A DNA stretch of 64,000 bases, from NCBI RefSeq assembly GCF_012276985.1, contig NZ_JAAXMM010000006.1, positions 1 through 64,000 of the forward strand, in the 5' to 3' direction. Both the position numbers and the translations under genes were made by a program. The stretch comes from Agrobacterium sp. a22-2 (GTDB lineage Bacteria; Pseudomonadota; Alphaproteobacteria; Rhizobiales; Rhizobiaceae). Shown piece by piece: positions 1 through 8,744 of this stretch. How positions within the stretch are numbered: the stretch's first letter is position 1; each line of letters starts with the position of its first letter. Below the pieces are notes generated by a model. That model saw only the letters and a program-made list of their open reading frames with translations. It did not search any database and was not told the DNA's origin.

Positions 1-895
1 CGGATGCCTCTTCGGCAGAGGATGCCTGTTCGGTCGCACCCTGCGACAGCTGTTCGGAGCTTGCCGACAGTTCCTGGCTGCCCGACGAGACGTTGTCGGC
101 GGCGGCCAAAGCATCGGCAACCACGCCACGAAGGCGTTCCACCATGGTGTTGACGTAACCCAGCAGGTCTCCGATCTCGTCGCGCGTGGTGACGGTGGCG
201 AGCGAGGTCAGGTCACCATCGGCCACGGTTTGAACGGCTGAGACCGCATTGCGCAAGCCACGATTGATCGACAGAGCAATCCAGACGGCGGAAATGACTG
301 CGATCACCAGCGCGATACCAGCGACTGTCAGCATGATGGTGCGTGTCTGGACGTAGTTTGCACCGGCCTCGATCTTGGCGTCCTCGAGGCGCGAGGTTTC
401 AAGCTGAATGACCTCCGTCAGCAGTTGGTCGATCTCGTTGACCGTCGCGCGGTTTTCCGTGCTCGAAAAGTTCAGGGCGCCCGAATGATCACCGGCAAGG
501 ATCATGGTGCGGATCCGATCGTCCTGCTTGCGATATTCTGTTTCCAACCCGTTGAGCTTGTTCCAAAGAACTTTGCCCTGTTCCGTGGCGAGCAGCAGTA
601 CAGCCTGGTATGCCGTATCGAATTCCTTGCGGTGGTTCTCCGCTGCCACGGCATAGTCCTGCACGGCCTTGGTGTCAGTGGCCAGCAGCATGTTCTTCTG
701 CTGACGCAGCTGCTGGAGTTGTGCGTTGTTCATGTCCTGCGCCAGACTGAGACGCTTGGCCGGCCCTTCCACGACATTTTGGAGCGTTGTGTTGAGTTCA
801 CCCAGGCTCATGACGCCAAGGGCGGCCACAGAGATGAGCATGACAATGACGAAGCCGAATGCCATCGCCAACTTCAATTTAATGGTAGCACGCAT
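1..895 (-). CDS. Methyl-accepting chemotaxis protein (3' part lies beyond the left edge)
   Basis: Transmembrane chemoreceptor that signals to CheA through CheW. Reading leftwards from the ATG at 895 gives 298 open codons without a stop before the window edge. Visible parts are a first membrane helix (about residues 7-29), a helical periplasmic sensor region of the four-helix-bundle type (30-186), a second membrane helix (187-210), a HAMP linker (211-263) and the beginning of the methyl-accepting coiled coil. A purine-rich Shine-Dalgarno (AAGGGGG) precedes the start. It lies 19 bases after cheW and is the last visible gene of the chemotaxis operon. The tip that contacts CheA and CheW is not in the window, so the ligand and methylation sites cannot be judged. 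Confidence 0.9.
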   Translation of the reverse strand, partial: MRATIKLKLAMAFGFVIVMLISVAALGVMSLGELNTTLQNVVEGPAKRLSLAQDMNNAQLQQLRQQKNMLLATDTKAVQDYAVAAENHRKEFDTAYQAVLLLATEQGKVLWNKLNGLETEYRKQDDRIRTMILAGDHSGALNFSSTENRATVNEIDQLLTEVIQLETSRLEDAKIEAGANYVQTRTIMLTVAGIALVIAVISAVWIALSINRGLRNAVSAVQTVADGDLTSLATVTTRDEIGDLLGYVNTMVERLRGVVADALAAADNVSSGSQELSASSEQLSQGATEQASSAEEAS

Positions 896-914
896 GACGA
901 AACCCCCTTGTGCG

Positions 915-1430
915 TTAGGCCGAATGCGCAGGCGCGGTGTTGCGCTCATGCTGGGCGGAAAAAATGGCTTGTAGGTTCGGAATGATGACGAATTCGCTGT
1001 CTCGGCGGACAAGGCAGTCGATGAAGTCCGGCCGCCAACGCATCCCCACGCTGGGTGGCGGTTCGCCGGCCGATTTGGCAAGCGTGGTCACCTCATGCAC
1101 CTTGTCTGTCCTGACGCCGATCAGGGTCGGTTCGCCTTCGATATCCAGCTGGATGACGATGATCCGGCTATCGATGGTCGTCTTCGTTGCATCCATGCCG
1201 AAGGCCAGCCGGATGTCGGCTAGCGGAATGACCTTGCCGCGAAAGTTGATGACGCTGGCCACAAAGGGCCGACTGCCCGGCACGGCGGTTTCCGGCAGGA
1301 GGTCAAGGATTTCCTGGACGATGATGGCGTCGAAGGCAAAGGTCTCGCCGCCAAGGTCGAAGGTGAGAATCTCGATCTCGTCGGCGGCACCCTTGTTGTG
1401 AGCCGGAACGTTTCTCAGGGCTTCATTCAT
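915..1430 (-). CDS. cheW: Chemotaxis coupling protein CheW
   Basis: Scaffold that couples chemoreceptors to the CheA kinase at the inner membrane. The 171-residue protein is one CheW-like domain (EILTFDLGGETFAFDAIIVQ near residue 20, VINFRGKVIPLADIRLAFG near 62). The length is usual for CheW. Its first four bases overlap the cheA stop (ATGA-type overlap), so the two are translationally coupled, and the receptor gene follows 19 bases on. A short N-terminal tail precedes the domain. Confidence 0.92.
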   Translation of the reverse strand: MNEALRNVPAHNKGAADEIEILTFDLGGETFAFDAIIVQEILDLLPETAVPGSRPFVASVINFRGKVIPLADIRLAFGMDATKTTIDSRIIVIQLDIEGEPTLIGVRTDKVHEVTTLAKSAGEPPPSVGMRWRPDFIDCLVRRDSEFVIIPNLQAIFSAQHERNTAPAHSA

Positions 1431-3442
1431 CCTGCTGCACGCAACTGCGCCTCCTGTTGCTGTCCCGACACGACCAGATGGGCGACATCGAGGATTAGGG
1501 CCACGCTGCCATCGCCCAGGATGGTCGCGCCGGAGAAGGTGGCGACGTCGTGGTGCAGCTTGGATAGGGATTTGATGACGGTCTGGTGGTCGCCGATGAT
1601 CTGGTCGACGACCAGGCCGACGCGTTCGCTGCCGGTCGAAATGACCACGATCTTCTGGAACGGATCAGGCTTGATTCCGGTGCGGAAGAGATCGCGCAGT
1701 CTTATGAAGGGAACGAGGTTGTCCCGCAGCGATAGGAAGCTGCGGCCGCGCGAGCGCAGATCGTCTTCCAGTGACAGTTCCAGGCATTCTTCAACCGTGG
1801 AAAGCGGAATGACGTAGCAGCCGTTGCCCACCCGCACCAGCAAGCCGTCGATGATGGCAAGCGTCAGCGGAATGCGCAGCGCCACCTCGGATCCCTCGCC
1901 CGGATTGCTCTTGATGTCGATTACGCCGCGAAGCGCATCGACCGTCTTCTTGACCACGTCCATGCCGACGCCGCGGCCCGACAGATTGGTGACCTGCTGG
2001 GCAGTGGAAAAGCCGGGCTGGAAGATCAGCTGCAGCAATTCCTGATCGGACAGCGCGGCACCGGGCTGAATGAGGCCGGATGATTCCGCCTTGGCTCGCA
2101 CCCGCTCGCGGTTGATGCCACGGCCATCATCTTTGATAGTGATGATGACCTCGCCGCCGGATTGGCGGGCCGATAGCAGGACGCGTCCGGCTGGATTCTT
2201 GCCGGCGGCGATGCGCTCGTCCGGGGTCTCCAGGCCGTGGTCGATGGAATTGCGCACCAGATGCACCAGCGGATCGGCCAGCCGCTCGACGACCGTTTTG
2301 TCGACCTCGGTGGTTTCGCCTTCCGTCTCGAGTTCGATCGTCTTGCCGGTTTCGCGCGCAAGATCGTGGACCAGGCGCCGGAAACGGCCGAACAGACTGC
2401 CGACGGGCACCATGCGCAGAACCATCATGGTGTCGCGCAGCTCACCTGAAAGGCGCTCCACATCTTCCGAGACGGCACGCAGCTGGATATCGGCACTGGC
2501 ATTGGCCAACTGCGACAGGCGGGACTGGGCAATTACCAGCTCGCCGACCCGATCCATCAATTCGTCCAGCCGCTCAGCCGGCACGCGAACATTCTCGGTG
2601 CCCTTGTTCTGCTTGGCATCGGCTGCAGCCGGTATGGCCTGGCTGCGCCGTTCCAGGGCGGGCTCTTCGGCGACGACAACGGCGGCCTCCTGGCGCACCG
2701 GCTCGGCAGAAGCGCCGGGCTGGGCCGTCCTGACGTCCAGCTGCATGTCGTCCATGACGAAAATGAAGACATCGTCGATGGCCGAGCGCGGCTGGGTGGT
2801 GGTCAGGCTGATCTTCCATGCCAGATGCAGTTCGGAAGGGTCGAGTTCGGCGAGAGAAGGAATGGCCGACAGGTCTGCCTTGATGGTGCAATCGCCAAGC
2901 TCGGCAAGTTCGTCGAGCAGTCCTAAGGGATTCGTGCCGTTTGCCATGGCGTTGATAGGCAGCTTGAAATCGATCAGCCAGGTCGCGCTCTCGGCGGGTG
3001 CCTCGGCCTTGACGGCAGCCGGCGCTGGAACCGTGGGGGCCGGCGCTGCCGCAGCTGTCGGGGCCTTCTGTCCGCCGACTGCGGCCTGCAGTTTGGCCAG
3101 AAGGCGGCGTCCGGTCTCTTCGTGGTCGCCATTCGGGGTGTCGACCAGCGACCGCATGTGGTCCTGTGCTTCGAGCACCGCAGCCACCAGTTCGCTGGTG
3201 GCGGGCACTTCGCCCTTGCGCACCCGGTCGAAGGCCGTCTCGCAATGGTGGGTGAAGGCGGCCAGGGCCTCGAAGCCGAACATGGCACCCGATCCCTTCA
3301 GCGTGTGAAGGCCGCGAAAGACCGCGTCAATCTGATCCTGGTCGGTGAGATTGTGCAACAGGTCCAGCAGTCCTTCTTCGATCTGCTCGAACAGTTCGGC
3401 TGCCTCCGTCCGAAAGACCTGGATGGGATCCATTGTGTTCAT
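1427..3442 (-). CDS. cheA: Chemotaxis histidine kinase CheA
   Basis: Cytoplasmic hybrid-type kinase that phosphorylates CheY in response to receptor signals. In 671 residues there is an N-terminal Hpt domain with phospho-acceptor His46 in GLHTLKGSGAMFGF, a long Pro/Ala-rich linker, the P3 dimerisation helices (about 285-345, VRVPAERLDELMDRVGELV), a HATPase domain (VHLVRNSIDHGLETP as N box, IKDDGRGI as G1 box) and a C-terminal CheW-like regulatory domain (about 505-665). No clear CheY-binding P2 domain is visible; part of the linker could hold a divergent one. The gene overlaps cheY upstream and cheW downstream by four bases each, a tightly coupled operon. Confidence 0.93.
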   Translation of the reverse strand: MNTMDPIQVFRTEAAELFEQIEEGLLDLLHNLTDQDQIDAVFRGLHTLKGSGAMFGFEALAAFTHHCETAFDRVRKGEVPATSELVAAVLEAQDHMRSLVDTPNGDHEETGRRLLAKLQAAVGGQKAPTAAAAPAPTVPAPAAVKAEAPAESATWLIDFKLPINAMANGTNPLGLLDELAELGDCTIKADLSAIPSLAELDPSELHLAWKISLTTTQPRSAIDDVFIFVMDDMQLDVRTAQPGASAEPVRQEAAVVVAEEPALERRSQAIPAAADAKQNKGTENVRVPAERLDELMDRVGELVIAQSRLSQLANASADIQLRAVSEDVERLSGELRDTMMVLRMVPVGSLFGRFRRLVHDLARETGKTIELETEGETTEVDKTVVERLADPLVHLVRNSIDHGLETPDERIAAGKNPAGRVLLSARQSGGEVIITIKDDGRGINRERVRAKAESSGLIQPGAALSDQELLQLIFQPGFSTAQQVTNLSGRGVGMDVVKKTVDALRGVIDIKSNPGEGSEVALRIPLTLAIIDGLLVRVGNGCYVIPLSTVEECLELSLEDDLRSRGRSFLSLRDNLVPFIRLRDLFRTGIKPDPFQKIVVISTGSERVGLVVDQIIGDHQTVIKSLSKLHHDVATFSGATILGDGSVALILDVAHLVVSGQQQEAQLRAAG

Positions 3443-3807
3443 CTGCCGAGGACCTTTCGTGCGATCTTGACCAGTTGTTCGGGATCGAAAGGCTTGGTGA
3501 TCCAGCCGGTGGCGCCAGCGGCCTTGGCCCGGTTCTTCATGTCGGCATCGGATTCGGTGGTCAGGAAGATGATCGGTATGCCCGTGTGGGCCGGCGACTT
3601 GCGCAGCGCCTCGATCATCGCAAGACCGTTCATGTTCGGCATATTGAGATCGGTGACGATCAGATCGAAACTGGCCGATTTCGCCTTGTTCAGCCCGTCG
3701 AGACCATCGACGGCCTCGGTCACCTGATAGCCGGCATTCGACAGCGCGATCTTCGTCGTCATTCGGATGCTGGCCGAATCGTCAACCGTGAGAATGTTCG
3801 CACTCAT
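3439..3807 (-). CDS. cheY: CheY-like single-domain response regulator
   Basis: A 122-residue receiver domain with no output domain. The acidic pocket is D9-D10, the phospho-acceptor Asp53 lies in IVTDLNMPNMNG, the switch Thr is in FLTTES (83-84) and the conserved Lys105 in ITKPFDPEQL. It overlaps the STAS gene before it and cheA after it by four bases. Its position makes it the likely CheA phosphotarget. Whether it drives the flagellar motor or feeds the STAS and HD-GYP proteins encoded beside it cannot be read from sequence. Confidence 0.9.
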   Translation of the reverse strand: MSANILTVDDSASIRMTTKIALSNAGYQVTEAVDGLDGLNKAKSASFDLIVTDLNMPNMNGLAMIEALRKSPAHTGIPIIFLTTESDADMKNRAKAAGATGWITKPFDPEQLVKIARKVLGR

Positions 3808-4136
3808 TGTATTTCCTTCCGATGGAACCAGAACTGGCAGGTGGCGGCGTCCATATCCGTCAGGAAGCCGCCTCGTCTGAGGGTTTCGAGCACGCGGCCG
3901 CCGGCTGGGTTCTTCAGGGCGATCGACTTGCCGTAGGTTTGAGCATGGCGGCGCGAGGCCTCCACAACCTGGATGAAACTGAGGTCGGCGTCGGCGCCCT
4001 CGGGGATATCGATGATGACGCTGCTGTTTTCCGAAAGGCCGCTCAACAACTGCTCGCGCACGGCCTGCGCGTTTCGGATCGACAGCGACTGCGGCAGTGT
4101 TAGCGTATGGGGAGCGGTTTCGTTTGACATCGGCAT
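3804..4136 (-). CDS. STAS-domain protein (anti-anti-sigma / chemotaxis-associated)
   Basis: A 110-residue single STAS domain of the anti-sigma-factor-antagonist or MlaB-like type. The potential phospho-serine is Ser53 in ADLSFIQVVEASRRHA, the position that carries the regulatory serine in SpoIIAA relatives. STAS genes next to cheY are also found at the head of rhizobial che operons. No anti-sigma kinase is encoded beside it, so the partner is unknown. It ends in a four-base overlap with cheY and begins 3 bases after the HD-GYP gene, so it is cotranscribed. Confidence 0.8.
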   Translation of the reverse strand: MPMSNETAPHTLTLPQSLSIRNAQAVREQLLSGLSENSSVIIDIPEGADADLSFIQVVEASRRHAQTYGKSIALKNPAGGRVLETLRRGGFLTDMDAATCQFWFHRKEIQ

Positions 4137-4139
4137 TCC

Positions 4140-5324
4140 CTAGGCCCGCTTGGGGGCAAGATTGGAGGAACTGGAGGCAAGGCTATTGCCGGAGGGCGAC
4201 GGGCCGCTCTCCGGCTCGGCGTCGGCTTGTTCCGCCATCAGCGCCGAGATGGCCGGCCACTGATGGATGAAGGCGTCCACGCAGCGCGGGTCGAAATGCA
4301 GTCCGCTGTTGGCGAGAATGTGCTGATAGGCGTCGTCCACGGACCAGGCCTTCTTGTAAGGCCGCTCAGAGCACAGGGCCTCGAACACATCCGCCACCGC
4401 CGCGATGCGGGCTTCGATCGGGATCTGTTCGCCGGACAGCCGGTTCGGATAGCCGGTCCCGTCCCACTTCTCGTGATGGCCGCCGGCAATCGTCTCGGCG
4501 ATGCGGACCAGATCGGACGAACCGTTCTCCAGAATGCTGACACCAATCTCGACATGCCGGCGCATCTGTTCCAGTTCGTCCGCCGTCAGGCGTCCGGGTT
4601 TCTGGAGGATGTCGTCGGCAATGCCGATCTTGCCGACATCGTGCAGAGGCGCTGCCAGATAGATCATCCGGCAAAGGCTTTCGTCCAGGCCGAGATCTTC
4701 GGCCAGCAGCCGGCAGATATGGGCCACCCGCGAGACATGTTCGCCGGTATTGCCGTCGCGGTACTCAATGGCGCGCGCCAGCCGCCAGATGATTTCCTCT
4801 TCGCGGGCGACGAGCTTCAAGGTGGCGTTGGCAACAATTGCCGTCAGTCCCTGGGCGCGCGCCGACAGTTCCAGCTGCGCCTGCCGCAGGGCCAGCAGGT
4901 TGCGAACCCGCGCCTTCAGTTCGACGATGTCGATCGGCTTGCTGAGGAATTCCGTCGCGCCGGCTTCGATAGCCTCCAGCCGGATGCTGCGTTCGGTTTC
5001 CGAGGTGATCATGATGATCGGCACATGGCTATAGCTAGGCTGGCGCCGCAGGGTGCGGATCACCTCGATGCCGTTCATCTTGGGCATGGTGTAGTCCACG
5101 AGAACGATATCGAAGACAGTTGTCCTGCAGACCAGCAAAGCCATCTCCGGATCGAGAAACGTCTCGACCGTGTTGTCGGCCAGATCTTTCATCGCTGCCT
5201 GCAGCGCAAAAAGTACCGATTTGCTGTCGTCTATCAAAGCAACGCGCACGTTTTGCTCCAGATGCCCGTCCGGCTGAATGATGTTTCGGAAATAATGCAG
5301 CAAAAGCGGAGACATACTTGTCAC
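4140..5324 (-). CDS. Response regulator with HD-GYP domain (probable cyclic-di-GMP phosphodiesterase)
   Basis: A 394-residue two-domain regulator. An N-terminal receiver (about 26-145) has phospho-acceptor Asp77 in VLVDYTMPKMNG and Lys129; a helical linker leads to a C-terminal HD-GYP domain (about 175-375). The metal and catalytic residues are intact: HDVGK at 228-232 and HHEKWDGTGYP at 283-293. HD-GYP domains of this kind degrade cyclic di-GMP. The start is a GTG at 5324, with an in-frame ATG at 5315 as the alternative. It is the first gene of the chemotaxis-like operon, so phosphorylation by CheA could link chemoreception to the motile/sessile switch. Confidence 0.9.
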   Translation of the reverse strand: MTSMSPLLLHYFRNIIQPDGHLEQNVRVALIDDSKSVLFALQAAMKDLADNTVETFLDPEMALLVCRTTVFDIVLVDYTMPKMNGIEVIRTLRRQPSYSHVPIIMITSETERSIRLEAIEAGATEFLSKPIDIVELKARVRNLLALRQAQLELSARAQGLTAIVANATLKLVAREEEIIWRLARAIEYRDGNTGEHVSRVAHICRLLAEDLGLDESLCRMIYLAAPLHDVGKIGIADDILQKPGRLTADELEQMRRHVEIGVSILENGSSDLVRIAETIAGGHHEKWDGTGYPNRLSGEQIPIEARIAAVADVFEALCSERPYKKAWSVDDAYQHILANSGLHFDPRCVDAFIHQWPAISALMAEQADAEPESGPSPSGNSLASSSSNLAPKRA

Positions 5325-5468
5325 CGGCGGAGCTGTAATATTTATTTTTGGGATTTTTTACATTCGATCTGCGTCATGCAGTCGCTCGATCAGGAAAAGC
5401 CGAAGCTCAGAAGCTATGCGATACCGCTTCAATTGTGATCTATCTTGATTGCAGTGTCGGGCAACAGA

Positions 5469-5484
5469 GTTAACAGTGCGTTAA
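5469..5484 (-). promoter_or_regulatory. Candidate CtrA binding site
   Basis: Read on the minus strand the 16 bases fit TTAA-N7-TTAAC exactly, the CtrA box of alphaproteobacteria. It lies about 145 bases upstream of the first gene of the chemotaxis-like operon, in the operon's direction. The match is seen directly; the function is inferred from the known control of motility and chemotaxis genes by CtrA. Confidence 0.5.
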
Positions 5485-5620
5485 AGAAGCACTCTCATGT
5501 TTCGCGTATTGCGGCAAAAATATTACGAAAACAACCAAATTTGGGGAGGCGAATTTCGGGTGCTCGTTGCAACCCCTTCGGCACATGTTGGAGACTTGGC
5601 TCGCTGCCGGATTGTGGCGA

Positions 5621-5640
5621 GGGCGCCCTCTGGGGCGCCC
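5621..5640 (-). terminator. GC-rich hairpin after the desaturase gene
   Basis: Perfect 8-base arms (GGGCGCCC on both sides) with a 4-base loop, 6 bases beyond the desaturase stop codon. No T-run follows on the minus strand, so it may stabilise the 3' end rather than act as a classical intrinsic terminator. Confidence 0.4.
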
Positions 5641-5646
5641 GCCATT

Positions 5647-6693
5647 TCAAGATGCCTGGAGGCCCGCCAGTCGGGGACGGGCATCGCGGAACGAGATAAG
5701 CCGGCGGCTGCTTTCGTCCCACAGGACGAGTTTGACGCAGCGCAGGCTGTCCATGATCGTGATGCGGCCGAGGTCCGCCAATTCCGGATGGTCCTTCAGG
5801 ACTTCCGGAAGGCGATAATACGGCACGCGGCTTGAGAGATGGTGGACATGGTGGATGCCGATATTGCCGGTCATCCAGCGCAGGACGGGCGGCAGATCAT
5901 AATGCGACGCGCCGTGAAGCGCTGCCTGCTGGAACTGCCATTCCGGCTTCTTCGACCAGTGGGTGTCCTCGAACTGGTGCTGGACATAGAACAGCCAGAT
6001 GCCGGCCGTAGCCGCCAGAATGACGATCGGCAGGTGAACCAGGAGGAAGGGCACGAGGCCGACGGCCCAGATCAGCAGGCCGGCCACAATTGCAACGGCA
6101 GCATTGGTCGCCATGGTGGAAACCCAAGGGCTGAGACCGGAGCGCATCATGCCGAATGGCAGGCGCTGCTTGAACAGGAAGAGAAATGCCGGGCCGATGC
6201 CGAACATCACGACCGGATGCCGATAGAGCCGATAGGCGAGCCGCTCGCGCCTCGACAGGGCAGCGTATTCCTCGATGGTCAGCGTGGTGATGTCACCGAT
6301 GCCGCGCTCGTCGAGATTGCCCGCCGAAGCGTGATGGGCCGCATGGGCACGCCGCCAGTAATCGTAGGGTGTCAGCGTCAGGACGCCGATCAGACGCCCC
6401 GTCCAGTCATCGACCGAGCGCCGGGCAAAAAACGAGCCGTGGCCGCAATCGTGCTGGATCATGAACAGACGTAGCAGAAAGCCCGCCGCCGGAACGATGA
6501 GGATCAGACCCAGCCAGTAACCGTAGTGGACGGCGGCCCATGTCAAAGCCCACAGCAGGGCGAAGGGCACCACCGTCACGACCAGTTCGAACGTGCTGCG
6601 TCCTGTGCTGGGTTCGCGGTATTTGGACAGAATCTTGAGCCAGGACTTTTCGTCCAGACCCTTGGGATGCTCGAGGGTGGGCATCGCGTTCAT
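5647..6693 (-). CDS. Membrane fatty acid desaturase
   Basis: Integral-membrane di-iron desaturase of 348 residues that introduces a double bond into membrane acyl chains. The three histidine clusters are intact: HDCGH at 81-85, HAAHH at 117-121 and HHVHH at 281-285. Hydrophobic helices lie at about 38-78 and 190-240, as expected for this fold. An in-frame ATG at residue 4 is an equally possible start; no strong ribosome site decides. The gene stands alone, flanked by long non-coding stretches. Regiospecificity and substrate cannot be assigned from the sequence. Confidence 0.88.
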   Translation of the reverse strand: MNAMPTLEHPKGLDEKSWLKILSKYREPSTGRSTFELVVTVVPFALLWALTWAAVHYGYWLGLILIVPAAGFLLRLFMIQHDCGHGSFFARRSVDDWTGRLIGVLTLTPYDYWRRAHAAHHASAGNLDERGIGDITTLTIEEYAALSRRERLAYRLYRHPVVMFGIGPAFLFLFKQRLPFGMMRSGLSPWVSTMATNAAVAIVAGLLIWAVGLVPFLLVHLPIVILAATAGIWLFYVQHQFEDTHWSKKPEWQFQQAALHGASHYDLPPVLRWMTGNIGIHHVHHLSSRVPYYRLPEVLKDHPELADLGRITIMDSLRCVKLVLWDESSRRLISFRDARPRLAGLQAS

Positions 6694-7189
6694 GAGCTTT
6701 GGCTTGCTTTCTGGGTAAAGGAAAAACGATAGGATGAAGAATGAGCTGCGGTTTCGGCCCAGGCGTCAAAGGCCCTGGCGCAATTCCACCCATTCGGGGA
6801 GAGGGATGTCCGCTCAGGCAGTTCCAACCGAAAGGGAGTCTGCTCGTCGCGCCTGGCCGGACCAGGCTCCTGCTTTGCCCGTGACCGGGAAAATCCCTCT
6901 GCAACAGGCAATAGCACTGCTGTCAGGCGAACAGGCCATGTATCAGGTGGAAACGTTGCGCAATCGTCTGCCATGGATGGCGGTGCTCTCTCCTCTTGAG
7001 CACACACAGCAAATTACCAATGCTGACATCTGATCAAACAATTTCACTGCGACCCTTACGTAAATCTTTAATGTGGCAGATTCAAGCCTGCCGCTCGTGA
7101 ATGGGGAGCGGCGATAGAGCTGGTCCATGCGCACCTTGTCGCACCCTGCCAACCCGGCCTTTCGAAAGCCTGTCTGTTGATCGGAGCCG
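6694..7189. other. Non-coding gap between desaturase and flavoprotein genes
   Basis: About 500 bases. A 99-codon frame at 6734-7033 (plus) has low-complexity composition and no recognisable features, so it is not called. The part next to 6694 should carry the desaturase promoter, but no clear -35/-10 pair was found. Confidence 0.5.
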
Positions 7190-8398
7190 TCAGGTACGAA
7201 GCCAGTCTTCGATCCCGATCGCCGCCGCCTTTCCGGTCGCCAGGCAGGCGGTCAGAAGGTAGCCTCCAGTCGGCGCCTCCCAATCCAGCATTTCGCCGGC
7301 GACGAAAACACCGGGCAGCGCCGTCAGCATATATCGCTCGTCAACGCCGTTCCAGGAGACGCCGCCGGCCGAGGAGATCGCCTCGGCAATCGGCCGGCAT
7401 CGCAAAACGGGTAGCGGCAGGGCCTTCAAGAGTTTCGCCAGCGCGTCAGGTTGCAGTTGGTTGGCTTCTGGCACCATCTCGCGCAGCAGCGCCGCCTTCA
7501 CGCCGTCGAGACCGGCGCCCTTGCGCAGCCGATTGGCGAAACTGGCCTTTGTACTCTGTCGGAATAAGTCCGCGGCCAGTCGTTCGGTCGAGCGGCCGGG
7601 GGCGAGATCGAGAACCAGCTCGGCATGGCCCGTGCTCTGCAACCGGTCGCGCAGGGCCGCCGCATGGGCATAGACGAGGCTTCCCTCGATGCCGCTTTCC
7701 GTCACGACGAATTCGCCCGACATGATTCCGGCGGGCGAGCTTGCGGTCACCGACTTGATCGGCGCGCCGGCAAAGCGCTGCCGGAAGATGTCGCTCCATT
7801 CGATATCGAAACCGCAATTGGCCGGCCGGAATGGCTCGATCTCGATTGCCCGTGCGCCCAGCCATGCGGTCCAGGCGGCATCGGAGCCCAGTCGCGGCCA
7901 GCTTGCGCCACCCAGCGCCAGAAGGGTCGCATCCGGCTCGATCGTGAGGGTGCCGTGCGGGGTTTCAAAGGTGAGGGCGCCGTTCGTCCAGCCCGTCCAG
8001 CGATGGCGGGTCCGGATCACCACGCCTTGCTTTTCCAGCCGAGCCAGCCATGCGCGCAGCAAGGGGGATGCCTTCATCGCTTTGGGGAAGACGCGGCCCG
8101 ATGTGCCGACGAAGGTTTCCGTCCCGAGACCAGCCGCCCAGGCGCGGATATCCTTCGGCCGCAAGCGATCAAGGGCCGGGCGCAGGCGGGCGGTGGCCGC
8201 GCCAAAGCGCGACACAAAGATCTCGTCGTCTTCCGAATGGGTGAGGTTCAGCCCCGACTTGCCGGCCAGCAGGAACTTGCGGCCGACCGTCGGCATCGAC
8301 TCATAAACCGTGACCCGGTGACCGGCCGCCGAGAGGGTTTCTGCCGCCATCAGGCCGGCCGGTCCGCCGCCGACAATTGCGATCTGCTTTGGTATCAT
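7190..8398 (-). CDS. BaiN/HI0933-like flavoprotein (TIGR03862 type)
   Basis: FAD-dependent oxidoreductase of 402 residues from the HI0933/BaiN family. The N-terminal dinucleotide motif is IAIVGGGPAGLMAAE, and the C-terminal FAD-closing segment is GVFVAGEMLDWEAPTGGYLL, typical of the family. The ATG at 8398 puts the FAD motif at residue 5; a longer frame to 8446 only adds 16 non-conserved residues. The physiological substrate is unknown in most bacteria. The gene stands alone on the minus strand. Confidence 0.85.
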   Translation of the reverse strand: MIPKQIAIVGGGPAGLMAAETLSAAGHRVTVYESMPTVGRKFLLAGKSGLNLTHSEDDEIFVSRFGAATARLRPALDRLRPKDIRAWAAGLGTETFVGTSGRVFPKAMKASPLLRAWLARLEKQGVVIRTRHRWTGWTNGALTFETPHGTLTIEPDATLLALGGASWPRLGSDAAWTAWLGARAIEIEPFRPANCGFDIEWSDIFRQRFAGAPIKSVTASSPAGIMSGEFVVTESGIEGSLVYAHAAALRDRLQSTGHAELVLDLAPGRSTERLAADLFRQSTKASFANRLRKGAGLDGVKAALLREMVPEANQLQPDALAKLLKALPLPVLRCRPIAEAISSAGGVSWNGVDERYMLTALPGVFVAGEMLDWEAPTGGYLLTACLATGKAAAIGIEDWLRT

Positions 8399-8482
8399 CG
8401 ACCTACTTCGTGCGTCGAACCGTTGCGGCTTTACGCCGGGCGCCAAGTTCTAGGGCGATCGGCGTGGCCAGGCAAGCCAAGC

Positions 8483-8644
8483 TCAGTGCACGGTGGCCGA
8501 TCGCTGGTCTTCGTGAAGAATGCGGAAGGCCTCGTTCAGAGCCTCGACAAGAATATCGGTCAGTTCGTCGGCCTTTTCTTCCAGAAAGGAAAGGTCGGCC
8601 ATTTCGACAAGTCGCTCGATCGCGTGGTCCGGTTCGTTCGACAT
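8483..8644 (-). CDS. Small conserved-looking acidic protein (53 aa)
   Basis: A 53-codon gene starting at ATG 8644, preceded by an AAGGA-type ribosome site about 10 bases upstream. The product is acidic and predicted all-helical (AIERLVEMADLSFLEEKADE followed by an amphipathic helix), without cysteines or a signal peptide. I do not recognise the family. The frame stays open upstream to 8857, but that extension is arginine-rich and looks like non-coding shadow. It could be a small regulatory or adaptor protein; no function is assigned. Confidence 0.55.
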   Translation of the reverse strand: MSNEPDHAIERLVEMADLSFLEEKADELTDILVEALNEAFRILHEDQRSATVH

Positions 8645-8744
8645 CTCATGGTCCTTTTCTCTGTCGCGGCTCATCCCGACTGTGGGGTGCCACGATAGGG
8701 CCGCACGCTTGCGCCGGGCTTGAGAGCCGCGGCGGCGGGGCGGG

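Larger units (their letters stand above)
5325..5646. other. Intergenic region upstream of the chemotaxis operon
   Basis: 322 bases without a convincing gene. The right part of the operon's upstream sequence is A/T-rich and holds the CtrA-type box at 5469-5484; the other recognisable item is a GC hairpin at 5621-5640 next to the desaturase stop. Short open frames here have no family features. Confidence 0.5.

Noticed and set aside
4227-5438. 403-codon open frame on the plus strand
   Set aside because: Mirror of the HD-GYP gene, whose catalytic motifs are intact on the minus strand.
5445-5835. Small open frames on both strands before the desaturase
   Set aside because: No ribosome sites, Arg/Pro-rich content and no conserved features; one covers the hairpin at 5621-5640.
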